From: Sycobia sp. Sy_11
Lineage: Eukaryota > Arthropoda > Insecta > Hymenoptera > Epichrysomallidae
Direction: 5' to 3'
Assembly (NCBI GenBank): GCA_018907035.1
Contig: JACCIC010000028.1
Location: forward strand, 1,287,501-1,351,500
Length of the DNA: 64,000 bases
Part shown: positions 1-14,935 of the stretch, in pieces
Layout: every line of letters begins with the position of its first letter
How positions within the stretch are numbered: position 1 is the stretch's first letter
Notes under the pieces: generated by a model
Databases searched by the model: none
Told to the model about the DNA's origin: nothing
Seen by the model: only the letters and a program-made list of their open reading frames with translations
Program-made: the position numbers and the translations under genes

Positions 1-160
1 TATATATCGTATATCGACATCCGAATCTATTTAACGCATACGTACTAAGTACCTATATATATATATATGTATTTGTATGCATTAAGGCGAAAAGAGTCGG
101 AAAAAAGAAGAAAAAATAGAGTGCGTATAATAAATAGAGTGCGTGTATATCGCGTTGCAG
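1..160 (+). other. Sply: Partial Sply intron at window edge
   Basis: AT-rich sequence with a short TA run (55-68) and a branch/acceptor region leading to exon A. The donor side is outside the window. Confidence 0.6.
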
Positions 161-376
161 CTATCGCCGAGCGTTCCAAGCGATTGATAATAAAGATTGC
201 ACGATTGATACCGTCCGTGCGCCGCCAGATCGAGGAGGGTCTGAGGGAGGTGCGCGAGACCTTCGATCGCGAGGCGATCGAGCGGACCAAGGATTTGGAG
301 TACATAACCAGATTGCCGGCCAGGGGCCTGGACTGCGGGGAGATCCTGGACATCACCAAGCGCGCCGTTTCCTTAG
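161..376 (+). CDS. Sply: Sply exon A (first exon in window)
   Basis: The exon opens two bases into a codon (acceptor gcgttgcag at 152-160) and closes with one base of a split Gly codon (donor TTAG|gtgtgt). It encodes a basic amphipathic stretch ([20 protein letters not shown]) followed by a helix and a [12 protein letters not shown] segment. This matches the membrane-proximal linker and the start of the catalytic fold in animal lyases (human counterpart: IWRKIPIIGKK ... LPSQGL). An alternative acceptor AG at 179-180 would remove seven residues and change the phase, and is less likely. The reading frame stays open upstream to 67, but I treat that as intron because the family similarity stops. 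Confidence 0.9.
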
Positions 377-560
377 GTGTGTATGCTCGTTATTCTGCGC
401 GTTTCGCGTCCGACACGCTAATTTGTAATAACAACACACCGGGCGAGCTTAGATTGTTTTTACGTATGGCCGGCCCTGTATATAGCAGGCATGTGCGTAT
501 ATTACTCGTTTGTGTATCAATGGGTGCTCGTTTGCTGAATAATACTCAGGCGGACAGAGA

Positions 561-625
<65 letters not shown>

Positions 626-1023
626 GAGGGGGGCAGATATTCAAAAATCATATTTTTTTACGCGCAACCCTCTATTTTACATGAAAAGATGCTATATTTG
701 TTTTGGCATTTGTTTAAATTTTATCTGTAGTCTAGTTCTTCTTTTATAAATTTGCATCTAATTTTCCGCATTTAACTCATTGTGAAACAGTTATTTTCAC
801 CTAATGAAGCGGTTATTATTTAAGTCGAATAAAATCTTTATACAGTTATATCAAAATATATGCCAATTGTCAACGAAGTGTTTAATGTACACGGCAGATG
901 TATTTTTAAAATAAATTGTAGTTAAAACTCGAAGAATCTGTAAACATGAACGGAAGGAAAAAATTGATCCAGCTCTCCAAGATAGTTGCAAAATACGACT
1001 ACAGAAATTCTTTTAATGTATAT

Positions 1024-1085
<62 letters not shown>

Positions 1086-1216
1086 CATACCGGTACGTCT
1101 GCGCCGGTGCAGTGCCGGTTGGTCGATTTCAGTAAAAACATCAGTTAACTTAATTGACCTGTTATACACAGGTAAACTTTTTGTGCAGGCAATATTGTCT
1201 GGAGGGTATTTCAAGA

Positions 1217-1269
<53 letters not shown>

Positions 1270-2470
1270 TTTCAGCTTTAAAGAACAGGAAACTATTATA
1301 AAATTTGACTCCTTTCAAAAGACTTACCTATAGCGTAACATTATTCATGTGGGTAAAAAACTTGCCCAACATTTTAAACGCGCACGAAAACAGGTATTTA
1401 TATATAATGATTTATTGCTCGATTCATATAAACGTTCGGGCTTTTACAGGCTTAAAGAGCATATAATTAAGTGTGATTCTTACATGCGTACAAATTTTAA
1501 ATTAAATTACAATGATTGAACGATTATAATGCATACATTCGTTTAGTTTCATCTTCTCGACCGATTCAGGGATGAATATACATAAAAATGTCGATTAAAC
1601 AATGATGTTTCATTAAATTCATGAATTTAGATGTAGGAAATTGGAGCGATCAAATTGTCGGCGAACAATCGCAATTTTCCATAGTAAATTAGCTTTATTA
1701 ACAAATTTAAAAGTAAAATATGTGAATAAATAACTTTTCGGATACATTTCTTTAAATTTGCGTTTGACGTTTGGTATATATGCATTTTTTCAGAGTAGAT
1801 CAGCTATATCAAATGAATTTTAGCACTTCAAATTAATAAATTCGTTGCTTAATAAAATCTAACAAGTAGTTAAGTGAAAGGTACCTGTTAGCTTTTCTTT
1901 ATATAATTATAGATTAACATTAATTTTATGAAAATAAATTTTAATTTAAATCGTAGAATAATATGACTATTGCGTAATGGAAATTTGTAAGTTAAATCGA
2001 GTATCTTTTTTTTATAAATACATTTTAATGCAACAATGTAGAATTCTATGTATATACATGTATATACATAGTATTTAATAAAAATGTATATACGTGCGTA
2101 ATTCATACATTTAATAGATTTTACCTATATTACACATCGTTGTGTGCTCGCATTTTGTCGAACGCAAATCCAATTAGTACTATTGTAGCATTCATAATGA
2201 TGATTCGTCGCTGCTCGAGATGGTTTTAGATAATACGTGTCTCCAGATAAGCTATCGGACATCGTTGTATTTTTCATTGGTTAATGTCGACGATTAGTGA
2301 AATTTAAAGATACGAAACAATTCGATGCGGACGGAACTCAGGTTGAACATTTTCATGGATTGACAAAAAAAAAAAACTGTCAATTTAAGAGAAATTATCG
2401 CTTAAAAGTATAGGTTGAATATTATAGCAACGAGACGAGGAAGTAATTTTACATAGAGCTCGTGTCAAGC

Positions 2471-2529
<59 letters not shown>

Positions 2530-3552
2530 TTATAAAACATGTTCCATTGGCTATAATAGAAAATATCTAGTAAATAAATATTGCCCAAGCATTTTATAAT
2601 CTATTTGGGGCATCCAAATTCAAGTAAATACAATCAATGCGATTAGTATAGTAAATGAACCATTCTTTAGACAATATGGGAATCGGAACGGGAAAGGACG
2701 AATGGCTGATGTAAAGCCTATAATCATGTATCACAGATTTATTTAATTTTATTTATTATTTAAAATAAGATGCATATACTCGTAATTGAAGATTTATTAT
2801 TATATATACCATTATGAAAGTAGTTGAAACTATGGATTATTATATTCGGAAAAGTTTATATCTCTTTTATTAATTTTCTTTTGCGCGGATAAGTAGGCCG
2901 CATTTATAAACAACGATTTTGCCAGCGAATACAAATTCTTTTCAGACGGCGTGACGTTGCATTTAAAAGCCTGGCCGATTGCATTGCATTATTCAAGTCG
3001 TTTCTTTTAATTTTTTATTGTCCCATGGACAAATAATGATGATAATAATAATAATAATAAATAATGCTAGCCTTATCCCGTATTAAAAGATTTACAATGT
3101 TAATATGAATTATTTTTTCATTGAGTGCATAAATTAAGCTTGAGAGAACGAGAATTGAAATATGTTTATGAATCAATGATTTATCAGCGGGAAATTTTTT
3201 ATTTTTACCTTTTACGAAACATAACTCGTGTACATATATATATCCGAAGGAAGAACTCGAAAATATTATAATTTTTGCAGGGTAAATAATATGTTTTGTA
3301 GTATAGCGAAAATTTGGAAATTCATCCAAGCTTTCACGATAATAACGTAAGGAATCCTTATTAAGGAATAAAATTTTAATTTTAATTTAAGACGATTGCT
3401 GATAACGCGGCACAAATACTTCGAATAATCCCTCGCTTATTTGAAGTTCGACGAGATTTTTGAACGAGCTTATAACACAGGGAGCCCGGATTGCAAGGGT
3501 AAAACCGCAACCTCGATTAGACCCTAATCCGCAAATCCTCTCGTTCAATTAA

Positions 3553-3615
<63 letters not shown>

Positions 3616-4177
3616 TTGGGAGCCCGAAGTGCGGCGGCGCGCACTGCCCAATTCGGTTTTTTTTGATAATGTACTATATATATGTGCACATACCCGAGCG
3701 ACCACTGTATAATCGGTCCAACTACGTCAAATACCACATGCGCAAGTACGCGGCGTTTTCGAAACGAGTTTCTCGCCTTCTGTCGGATCTCGAAAGGCTC
3801 TTGCGGGATAGGGTCGGAGCCCAATTCCCAGGCGATCGCTCTTGTGCTCGTTCCCTCAATAATTTTTTTTCTTCTTCTTGGGCCCATGTATATTTGTGTG
3901 TGTATGCATGTGTGTATGTACGTATGTATGTATATATCGACGTATGTATACGATCCGCAGGCAATTACGACTGGGAGAAGGGCCGGGTGTCGGGCTGCGT
4001 CTACCGTAACGCCGACTCCGACCTGAAGCACCTCGTGAAGGAAGTCTACGCGTTGGCCTCGCTCACCAATCCCCTGCATTCGGACGTCTTCCCGGGGGTC
4101 TGCAAGATGGAGGCCGAGGTCGTCAAGATAGCCTGCCGGCTCTTCGGCGGGGACGAAAACTGCTGCGGCACGGTACG

Positions 4178-4261
<84 letters not shown>

Positions 4262-4301
4262 TATATATATATATATGCATGCACTTATTGAATACCTGAC
4301 C

Positions 4302-4373
<72 letters not shown>

Positions 4374-7300
4374 AACAGCGAAACGGCTGCATCGTACATT
4401 GGCTTAACCATTTTCATCCCACGCTCGCGCCCACTTTTACTTCCTACTCAGCACCCATTCCTCTCTCTTTTTATCCTCCCATCTCTGTCTCTCCCCCCTG
4501 CTCCTCTCGACGAACGCTGGGGAACGATTGCACTGTTTTTTTCTTTTTCAAATCGAAAATCGAACGAAAATTTCCGTTTGCCCTCGGATTTGCTCTTGTT
4601 TGCTTTCCCTTTTCGTCGCGAAAGAGGATTCGATTATTTGCGAACTACTCTGCTCCGCCCTCTATAGCAGCATAAGGTGATTATTATATTTTCGTCTCCC
4701 ATTTTTTGTGGGGAGGAGGGCGGATGCGAGGACGAGTTATCATTATAATGCTTTAATATTTCAAAGTATTGTAAAAGCACAGAAATATATATAGTATTTT
4801 CAAGAATGGGTTCTTTATGTGGGCAATTGTTAACTCTAACGCGAGCATTTTGCGCGATAACCCTTGGTTCTTTGTTTACAATTCTAATCGAATGTATTAC
4901 ATTAAATTACAATGATTGTGCTTTTCTCAGTAAATAGTAATTGTTTTTATCGCGTAATAAAAATAAGAATAAACAAGAAATAATTCACTATTTTTGCAAG
5001 AACGTCTACTTTTTTCTCCGATTCGTTTACATTCAGTAAATTATATATATATATGATTTCTTAAAAACGAGCAGTGAAATTACCTTTGATTTTGGAATTC
5101 GAGCAACGAGAGAATAAATTCTTAAGCGCTATCAGCTGCGAGCGAATGCAGAAATTTTCGCAAAAAGAGAAAGACGCTAGGAAACAGGAGCCTTGGATTC
5201 GTATTTTAAAAATTTGATCGAAAATAGAATTTCGTAATTAATATATCGGTAATTTTTTCATTTGAATCTTACTTTTACGTATTTTGTTTTAAAGAGCTAA
5301 AATACGAAGCTAAAAATTAAAGATGTTATACAGTTTCAACGGAATATAAGTTATGGTCTGTTATAATAATTCCAATTCGGATAACTATGCTTACAAGTAT
5401 AAGTATAATCATGTGCATATTTTTAGGAAAAACATTCTATGAATTCATTGTTTCGATATAACGTAACTTTTGCTAAAGTTAATATAACAAATTTTGTTTT
5501 TCTCTCGTAAGGATAATTCTTATAAAATCTTGGTTTACCATATAGACGAAGATACTAAATATTTGTTTAGAGCATATGAAGCATTTTTAAAAGACTTAAT
5601 AAAACTTCTTGATAGTGATATAATACAAAAATTAACAAAAAAGTTTATAAAAACTTATATCAAATAAATGTTGAAGCTGTTTACGATCACTAGAAAGTTT
5701 TGGCTGACACGTCGATAGTTTGAAGAGATGTCATTTTGAAAGTTTAAAATTTAAGTGTAAACTTAACGTCTGACCAAAAAAATATGTTTTCCATAAAAAA
5801 ATTCACCCTTAGTGACGTCTTTAAGCCTAGACAGGTTAGACGTATGCGTTAGGGCCCCGGGCCTAAGAACTGACTCCCTCGATAAAAGAAACTTTGGTTT
5901 TGCAACTTAAATACACAAAAAATAAAATCTCGTACTGGTATAAATAATTTTTATTCAATATAGTTATATAAAAGTAATTATACGAATATATATGTTTGAC
6001 CTATATTAGTTGAATCTATTTCTAGTTTAATACATTTGATGCTATAAAGATTAAATAAAAATAATTCAAGCGATATTTTCAATTGTTTGAACTGTCATTT
6101 TTTATTAATTTTAACGCAAAAAATATTTATTCGCAAGAATTCATAACCAACAAATTTCAGAGTGTACGAAAATATATTTGAATGTCCGAAACGTCGAGCC
6201 AATCCTCTTTTAATGAATTCTCAAAATTTTTAATAACTTTTTGAACCGGTTTTCATTCCGTTTCATCTGTTTAGTTATTTTTACAGCATAATTGTTTTTT
6301 TTTTAATCGGTAAAAATGAATATATAGATTCAAATAATACCAACTCATTTTTGCACATATATCATTACAAGATTTTTTTTCAGAGATTTGCGCACTTCTG
6401 TGTCAGTTTTGCATAATTTTGTAAGAAAACAAAAAGCATTATTTATGTTATATTAGTATCGTTCTTTTAGTTATACGTAGTTTTTTTACCCATACATTAT
6501 TTACAATTCAGCAGAACATTTGGATTTTCAAACTATCTGCAATACGAAATATTTTTACCCTTTCTTATTTTTTTAAATCTCGTTATTTTTATAGTTCGAT
6601 CCCTATATCCTTTTTCATGGACCTAATCATTCACTCTTATAACAATATACTTAAACATTTATAATTATAAAAATAACGCCTATTAATTCTCTATAAAATT
6701 GTAGTAATATCGAGTAACCAAATACTTTTTTTTGTATAAAAAGTTTTTTATTCAGATGAACATGATATATAATAATATAAAAACATTATTCAATAGAATT
6801 TTGATATCATCGAGGAATGAACACAATTTCCAGAATTTGTCGCTCGTGAAAGCATGCTATAGCGATAATTGCTATTTGTTTTGAGGGGGGCTTGCAAGAA
6901 GAAGAAGAAGAAGAAGAAAATTTGTTCTCGTTTTTTTTCCTTTTTTTTCTTTTTTAATCGACGAATAAACCGCGTATAACACTTGGACATCTTTCGTAAA
7001 TTTCGTTTTTAAAAAAAGTCACTTTCAAGAATGGCTTTAGCATTGGGCATTACCTTAGACAAATTTTTTGAGAAAAGAACAAAGATTTTTTCGCATATTT
7101 ATGCACAGCCGTAAAGTAATGTATAATCGAGCAGCTACTGCTCATCGCTCTCGCCTCAACGCAATCTCATTTTATCACGCAGATGACGACGGGCGGCACC
7201 GAGTCGATTCTAATGGCCTGCAAGGCATTCCGCGACTACGGCCGCGAGGCCAAGGGCATCACCAGGCCGGAGATGGTCGTGCCGGTGACTGCGCACTCGG

Positions 7301-10300
7301 CCTTCGACAAGGCGGCCCAGTACCTCAAGATACGGGTGCGCCTCGTGCCCCTCGATCCCGAGAGCCACACCGTCGACGTGGCGGCCATGAGGCGGGCGAT
7401 AACGAGGAACACGATCATGGTAAGTGTGCGTCCGCGCGCACGGGCCCGAGGCCCGTACCCCCTCCCCCCTCCCCTTCGGGCGGATCTTCGACGTCGGCCA
7501 GTGTTGGGTGGGCAGGGGGCGAGACGCGATAATGATCGTCGCTCTGGGTCGGCGAAGCGCGGGAGTGAGAATGCCGGAGGGATAGATTTTCAGGGGGGGG
7601 GGTCAGGGGGGGAATTTCGTACGTAGGTAGACATTTTAGGCGATCGTCTGCTCTGGGGAAGGTGTTCGTACGCATTCGTACATAAGCATTACGTGAAAAT
7701 ATCCAAGGCAGCTGTGTTTCTCGTTTTGTTTTTGTTACATAAGAATAAGCTCCTCTCGGCGATACTTGGGAATTTCGGCAAGATTATTCTAAAGAAGTGT
7801 GTCATTTTACATGCACAGAATTTATATCGAAATAATAAAATTATTGTAAAATCATCGACTTGAAAAAATTCACGAAAAAGTATGGAATAATTCGCAAAAC
7901 GTTTAAACAGTAACTGATTAGTAAAACAAAAATTGCTGAAATGTTTTGACTAAGTGTTTTTAATTAACAATTAAATCAATTTTAAAAAATTACTCCGCAA
8001 AACATTTCTCGAAGTCACGATCGAATTGAAATCTAACGAAGTGATTTTCTTAGTAATATAATTTATAACTATGATATTGAATTATTCGAATTCAATTGAA
8101 TTAGATAATATCTGAATTTGGTGTCGATTTCGAGAAGAGTTTTGTGGAATAATTTTTTTAAAAGTAATTATTTATTCAAAATAGTTATTCAAAAGATTGT
8201 AGCATTTTTTTATATTAATTAGTTACTTTTTCAACGTTTTGTGAATTATTTCATACTTTTTAGTGAATTTTTTAAATTCTATGAATTTCCAATAATTTTA
8301 TTATTTCGATATCATTTCTTTTTAATATAAATTATACTTTTTTTTCGATAACTTGTTTCACAATATCATTTTTTTTACAATAATTATATTAGTGCAATTA
8401 TAGTCGAAGTCGATTTTTTTGTTATAAAATTTTTTTATTTCACACTTTTTAGTTATTATACTGTTGGCGAAACTGATAATTTCTAGCCAGTTTTATTTCA
8501 GTACTAAGTGGTGCATTTAATATGAATATTCTCACTATATCGATAGTATGTACCTACTGCTGTTTACTTATATGGAGCATGCTTGCTCCGCCGACCGGTA
8601 GGTGGCGACACTCATTGTTGCCGTCTGACGACGGTAGAACGATAATAGCTGTCGCGATACCCTCTATTCCAATCGAATATGTAAATATAAAGCATAGATG
8701 CATATACATGATATATGATGCACGAAATAGGATATTTTTTATTCATATACGCTTAAATTGTTGCAAAAATTCTGGGTCAATTTTCATGAAATTAAATATG
8801 AATACGGCAAAAACATTCTCCTGCGTTTAAAAAAAAAGTTTTATCCCAATTGTTCCAACACGTTCCAAATTACCGTTGGACAAACATAAATAGACATGTA
8901 GAAATATTCTTCATAATTGCACAAATAACTTAATTACCTTGAGGATAATGGATTAATTATTATAATCATGAAATAGGGCTACCGCGAAAACACCCTCTTT
9001 CGTTTGAAAAGCTCAAGTCGGTAAAAAATTGAGAATTTTGGATGTTTTTAATATTCAATCGGATACATATTAAAGTCTCTGAATTTGAATAACAACTTAT
9101 AATCAATTCAGCTCGAAACAAAATTTCTTAAAATTATTCTGATATAGAAATAAGAATGTCACAAAAATATATAAACTTTTATGTATATTATTATTTTTTT
9201 ATTAGAAAATGCGTTTTTTTCGTGATTTTTCAAAATCAAATAAAATGAAAAGATTACTTTTGAATAGAAGGAATGGATTTGTTTTATAGTTTAAAATCTT
9301 TTAAAATATACGAACGTAGATTTTTTTCTTTAAACTTTTTCTGAAAACAGTGCACTGTAGAAAAAGGATAACAATATCAACGATGATTGATGCAGGTGTT
9401 ACCTTACGAAATGAGGTCATTAGATATGGGTGACTGATTTGACTATGAAACGCTGAATGTTTCCAAAATAACACCTGAAGTTTTATGATATAAGGCTATT
9501 CCACTTCCATAATACGATGCTTTATTATTTAAAACAAATACTTTTCTATAATTAAATTAGGTATAGTTTATAGTTACAGCAATTTCGTTGATAATAATCC
9601 CTATATTTTACGAAGGATTTTGTACGATAAAGTACCGTATCTTGGGAATGAAAGAGCGTTAGAACCTAAAGTAATTTACAGGATTCATTTTAGAGGTTTT
9701 CAAGTTGCCACAATCAATATTGATCAAATTCATTGCCAATATCTGATACCCTCTCTTTGTGTATCATTTTTGCTTACTTCGTTTTTTGATTGTTTAAAAA
9801 TTTACAAAATTATATATTTGATAGTTTTCCTAAATTAATCAGCAATTGTTAAATAATAGGTTAATATAGAGTATTAAAAGACAATTTGGTTTCGTTTCCT
9901 CCTTTTATTCGATTTGAGAAAAAAAAAACGTAGTTACATAATATCTATTTTGGAAAATTCTATTAATATATATTGAATGAAGAATATACCACAAATGCAG
10001 CTTACAGTTTGACGCGATTCTGACTTAAATTGCTATAAACGAAAAAAAAAACTTCCGTGCAAATTCATTCTCCTGCGCGCATTTAAAGTAAATCAGGAGA
10101 TTTTTGACTATATGTCACGGTATTATTGATTCACGTTGGCCTTGATAGAATGCAACGAAGACGCATTAGTCGTGCATGCCGCGTTTAGAACTTTATATAT
10201 AGGTATATTTTGTAGGAGAAACTCTTCAATGTTACACACAATGTTTGAGAGATGTTTTACAATGACGTTTCTTCCCTCTCTCACGTCGCGACAGTGAAAT

Positions 10301-13300
10301 TGATCGAATGTTTTACAAAGCATACTTTTAAAAGTACGCAGAATTATATTTATATAACGTTGCTCCATCGTTCCGCGCAGTCATGGATGCAATAGAAGTT
10401 TGAATATCCGAAAAGCAGCGCATTCAGTTTTATTTGCTAAGCTGATTCTTACAATTTTATTTACATACGACGTATAAGCGTATTGCGAACAAATTATTCT
10501 CAACTTTTGTGTATTGCTGTCGTCAACGATCATTGACAATTGCAATCAGTAATAACAATAGACTCTTCAATAAATATCACAAATCTTCAAATATACGATT
10601 GAAAAAGTTTCCCTGAACGCGCATTTTTAGGATACATTGTTAAAACGAATTATACCACTTACGAAGGGTCAGATACGAATTATCGCGCCTCAGGCCAGCC
10701 CGTTAAGATATGCTTAAACTTTCACGTTACGCGCTTAATCAGAAAATGACAAAGCGCCGCGCATACGTCGAGGATCTGACTCTTTTTCACCTGCTCTATA
10801 TATAAGCGACGAGATTTCCGGCTCGCCGCTGGATTCCCCCGGAATACATTCTATATGATAATTTATAAAGTCGCGCATCTAAAAAAATTCCATGCTCCCG
10901 ACTGGCAGGGGACTGCCGGGCTTTTCCGTTTATAATCCTCGAAGAGCGCGTGGTCGCGCGGACTCCGGCAGAAAAAAGCTCGCCCATAAGAGAGGAGGAG
11001 ATGAATGAAAAAGAGGCGCAAGAAATCAAAGGCGCGGGCTGCTCGATTTCAATTGCGTTGTTAATGAATTTTTTTGTTGTTTTGTTTTAATTGTAATTCA
11101 ATTTTAGAGCAATGCCGTAATTAAAACCATTGTTTTGGCATTCGTAAAGTTTCTTCACTTGTTTAGGTTTAACGGTGGACTTTTATTCTGATATATCGTG
11201 TACGGATTCGAATGGAGAGGTGAGGATCGAACGTCATTGTACCTTTACTTGCGTTATCAATCATTAAAATTGCCGAAATCCATTTTACGGTGGGTAAATT
11301 TAAAGTCTTTAAAAGTAAGATTTTAATCGTCATAAATTTGGGTAAATAAAAAGTTATCTAGAAAATTGCATAACGTGAAGTACTGAAAAATAATAAAAAT
11401 TCTAAGGAAATAGAATTAAGTTATGTATGCTTCGTGAAAAAGTATCTGAAAAAAACTATTTAGAATTTGATTTGTAATCTACTTTAATTATTAAGTAAAT
11501 CTACTTAGTCATCAATTATTTATTAATGACAGGTGTTTTATACCCCAGAGACCAGTTAATCTCATTACCTATACAAGTTAATTATGGTCAATACGTTCTT
11601 AACTTAGTTTTATTTCCTTAAAATTGTTGGAATTTTTTTTTAGTTTTTAGATTTGTATAATTTCTTACTTATAGTTGTTTAGATATTCGCATTTCGATGG
11701 AGTGATCAATATAATTTTATTTTTAGAAAAGTTATCTATAATGGTCTTCTGTTAATTATTTTTTTGTAACCGCTCCGAGTAAAATTTTACGTATTTATCG
11801 ACCCGACTTATTCATTACAAAGAGTTTTAAACGCTGACTTCCAAGATAGCGTGGATGGTGTAAACATTTGTTTCATTAATCTAATAGAGCTGCGCCGATA
11901 CGCGTAGTAGTGGAGAGAGTGCTGACATAAATATCTATACGGGAACCCGTTTTTATTCATTATGCAGGCTTGGCTTTTAAGTTTGTTTTTGCAACGATAT
12001 AACGAAATCGAGTACGGTTATTATTGTTATTTAATAATTACATTGAGGCTTTTCTTATTTAATAACACCCTGGGCTATTTGAGAATATTAAATGTTAAAT
12101 CTTCCCGAGGTATTCATGGCTGATGATAATAAATCCCAGGTTATACCGTTTAGCGATCGTTCTCCTACTTTTTTCCCCGGAGAATTCGAACAGTCAAGGA
12201 AAGCCATATTTGAAATAATATTTGAGGGGAAGCGCAATAGTATCTCAATACTTTTTCTCGCATTGTATCGACGTCGATTCGAGATCCAAGCCGCTCCCCT
12301 AACCTCCCCCAACCGTCGACCACAGAACTCGCTCTAATACCGGAAATCGTTCTCTCTGCTCTATTGCACGCATGCACACGCACGCACGCAACACACACAC
12401 ACACAGCTCGTCGGTTCGACGCCCAACTTCCCCTACGGCACGATGGACGACATCGAGGCTATCTCGGCCCTCGGCCTCGAGTACGACGTCCCCGTCCACG
12501 TGGACGCCTGCCTCGGCGGCTTTCTCATCTGCTTCATGCGCCGGGCCGGCTTCCGGCATCCCGACTACGATTTCCGCCTGGGCGGCGTCTGCAGCATCAG
12601 CGCGGACACGCACAAGTACGGCTACGCGCCCAAGGGCTCGTCCGTGGTCCTCTACAGGCACAAGAAGTACAGGCACTGCCAGTACACGATCACCACGGAC
12701 TGGCCGGGCGGGATATACGGCTCGCCCACGGTGAACGGCTCGAGGGCCGGGGGCATCATAGCCGCCTGCTGGGCCACCCTGATGTACTTCGGCGAGGAGG
12801 GCTACGTCGAGGCGACGAAGAGGATCGTCGACACGACCAGGTTCATCGATCAGGAGTAAGTCCGTTCAGTTTTTTTTTTTTTGGTTTTTTTTTGTTTTTT
12901 TTTTGTTACTTTCTTTTCTCCAGTGTTTTAAAAACCGAGGAAAAAAATCATTGCAAACCGTGATCTTATGGGGGGGGGGGATCAGTCAGTGCACATATAG
13001 ACTATATAAGGTGGCTCGAGCTAGTTTTTCCGATAATTTGGAGATTCTTGTCCAACTGTAACGGAATATGGCTCGTTCATTTAGATTTAAATTTTCATTG
13101 TAATTGGTTAAGCTTGGATAATTATCCTTATTATGTTACTATGAGTTTAATCTTCGAAAAAATTTAAAGAGATTATAGATATCTTATGCGTAAATTAATA
13201 TAAAATAAAAAAAAAAATTGTTCAGCCGCCGAATTTTTTTGTTAAGTGGAATTATAAGGAGAGGCTAACCAAGAACAAAAAAAAATTAAACTTTACACCA

Positions 13301-13737
13301 TCGGCATGCAAACTCGATACGGATCTTATATACGCTCTATCCACCTGAATTATATTATTTTCAGAGATTAACCATTCGGTATGAGTATTAAATACATAAA
13401 AATGATAATACTAAAAGGCAATAAATTGCTGTAATTCATGCATTCTTTTACAATCCATTGCGGCATAAAAGTTATTCATTCAAATAAATGTTTTTATAAT
13501 ACCAAAATTCGTCATATTGTGAAAGTTCGCTATCTTGAAAACAAAAATGTCGAAAGAATTTACGAATCACATCATTTTATAAGGATGGACATTTGAAGTT
13601 TGCGGAGAAATTGCGGACAAATGATGAACTGGCAATTTGTTTAAAGACGAGACTGACTAAACGTTGAATTTTTATATGTATCCTAAATGTTGAGCCGCAG
13701 TTCACATTAGGTATATTCACGGATGAATTTTACGCTT

Positions 13738-13781
<44 letters not shown>

Positions 13782-14880
13782 CTTTCTTACAAGCTTGTAG
13801 GAAATATTATATTCTTTTTATACGGCAATAGTTAATTATTTTATAGAGTCATCCAATTCATCACGCATCAAACTAAATTATACCTCTTTAAATGAACATA
13901 ATAGCTTGGAAAAATCTTCAACAGCTTTTCAGCATTTTCAGCACGGCGCTACATTTTGTATTTCAATATTGCCATTTTGCAAAGATCCAGTGAAGTAGGA
14001 AGAAAATATTGGGGCTAACAAAGATAATCTACGATAAAAAAAAAGTAAGAGAATTCTATTTGAAGCCAGCCAAAATCTGGATATAGTTAGAATTTTTCTG
14101 GAACATGTTTTATTTCCATTTTACTTCTCAATAAGTAATACTTTAAATGAAAATAATAGAAAAAGTTCGGTCATTTTTTAATGAACTGACAATAACTGTA
14201 TTTAATGGTAAATATCGATGAAAATCTGTACCCATTAATAGATGAATTACTTGAGATAATAAAAAATCAATAAATAAATTACTCGTTTTTTAGTTTAAAA
14301 TGCATTTAAAATCTAGAAAATGCATTCACTGTAACTTTTTTGAAATTTTCAGTAATTATTATGAAAGTAATAGAATATCCGTGTATTATGAAGTTAAATT
14401 TAGGTTTTAATCTAATGAAAAAAACGATAATTTCTAATAGTAATATTATCAAATTTCATATTTTATATATCTCACAATTTTTCAACGCGGCAAGGAAGAA
14501 TGAGTTTTAATTCTTCTATGTCTATGCATGATCGAATATTCCATAATATATATATAGTATAAACTGTTTAATTTTTGGTATCAGTATTTCTTCAATTACA
14601 CATTGTAATACTAATGAAAACCCATTACATTCCCATTTATTGTAATCAATATGATTACGTAAAAAAAAATCAATTTTATTGATAGAAATGAGGCGGTGAA
14701 AGTTTCATTACGTTCAATACCGCCTGTGAAGAAGCTTTAATATATATAGCTTTTCTCTTCAACGGGAATTCTTCTGCGCTTTGGCCGTTCTTTGTCGTAA
14801 AGATACTTGCTGTAGAAATAATTAGTATATAATTACATTTGGGATGAAATATGACATCTCTTTCAAGTTACATTAGAAAA

Positions 14881-14935
<55 letters not shown>

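Larger units (their letters stand above)
377..3960 (+). other. Sply: Sply intron between exons A and B
   Basis: 3,584 bp, gtgtgt...cgcag. It holds a GA array (565-621), CA/TA arrays (1024-1083, 1220-1266, 2473-2527, 3556-3610) and unremarkable AT-rich sequence. No ORF here resembles a protein once the repeats are discounted. Confidence 0.85.

Noticed and set aside
67..684. + strand frame starting at ATG 67
   Set aside because: The ATG and the 3' half (GA array) are intronic. Only 161-376 matches the lyase family.
3663..4667. Long + strand frame of 334 codons over Sply exon B
   Set aside because: Only the part at 3961-4172 is coding. The rest is intron read through CA and TA arrays and a pyrimidine tract.
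7183..7185. ATG at the first codon of exon C as an alternative start
   Set aside because: The upstream exon joins in phase and completes the conserved CGT-M/V-T-x-GGTES motif, so this Met is internal.
10123..10368. Minus frame of 81 codons in the intron between Sply exons C and D
   Set aside because: Plausible composition but no family, no promoter or splice context; likely chance.
12299..12676. Antisense frame over exon D
   Set aside because: It is a shadow of the GC-rich coding exon and has no family similarity of its own.
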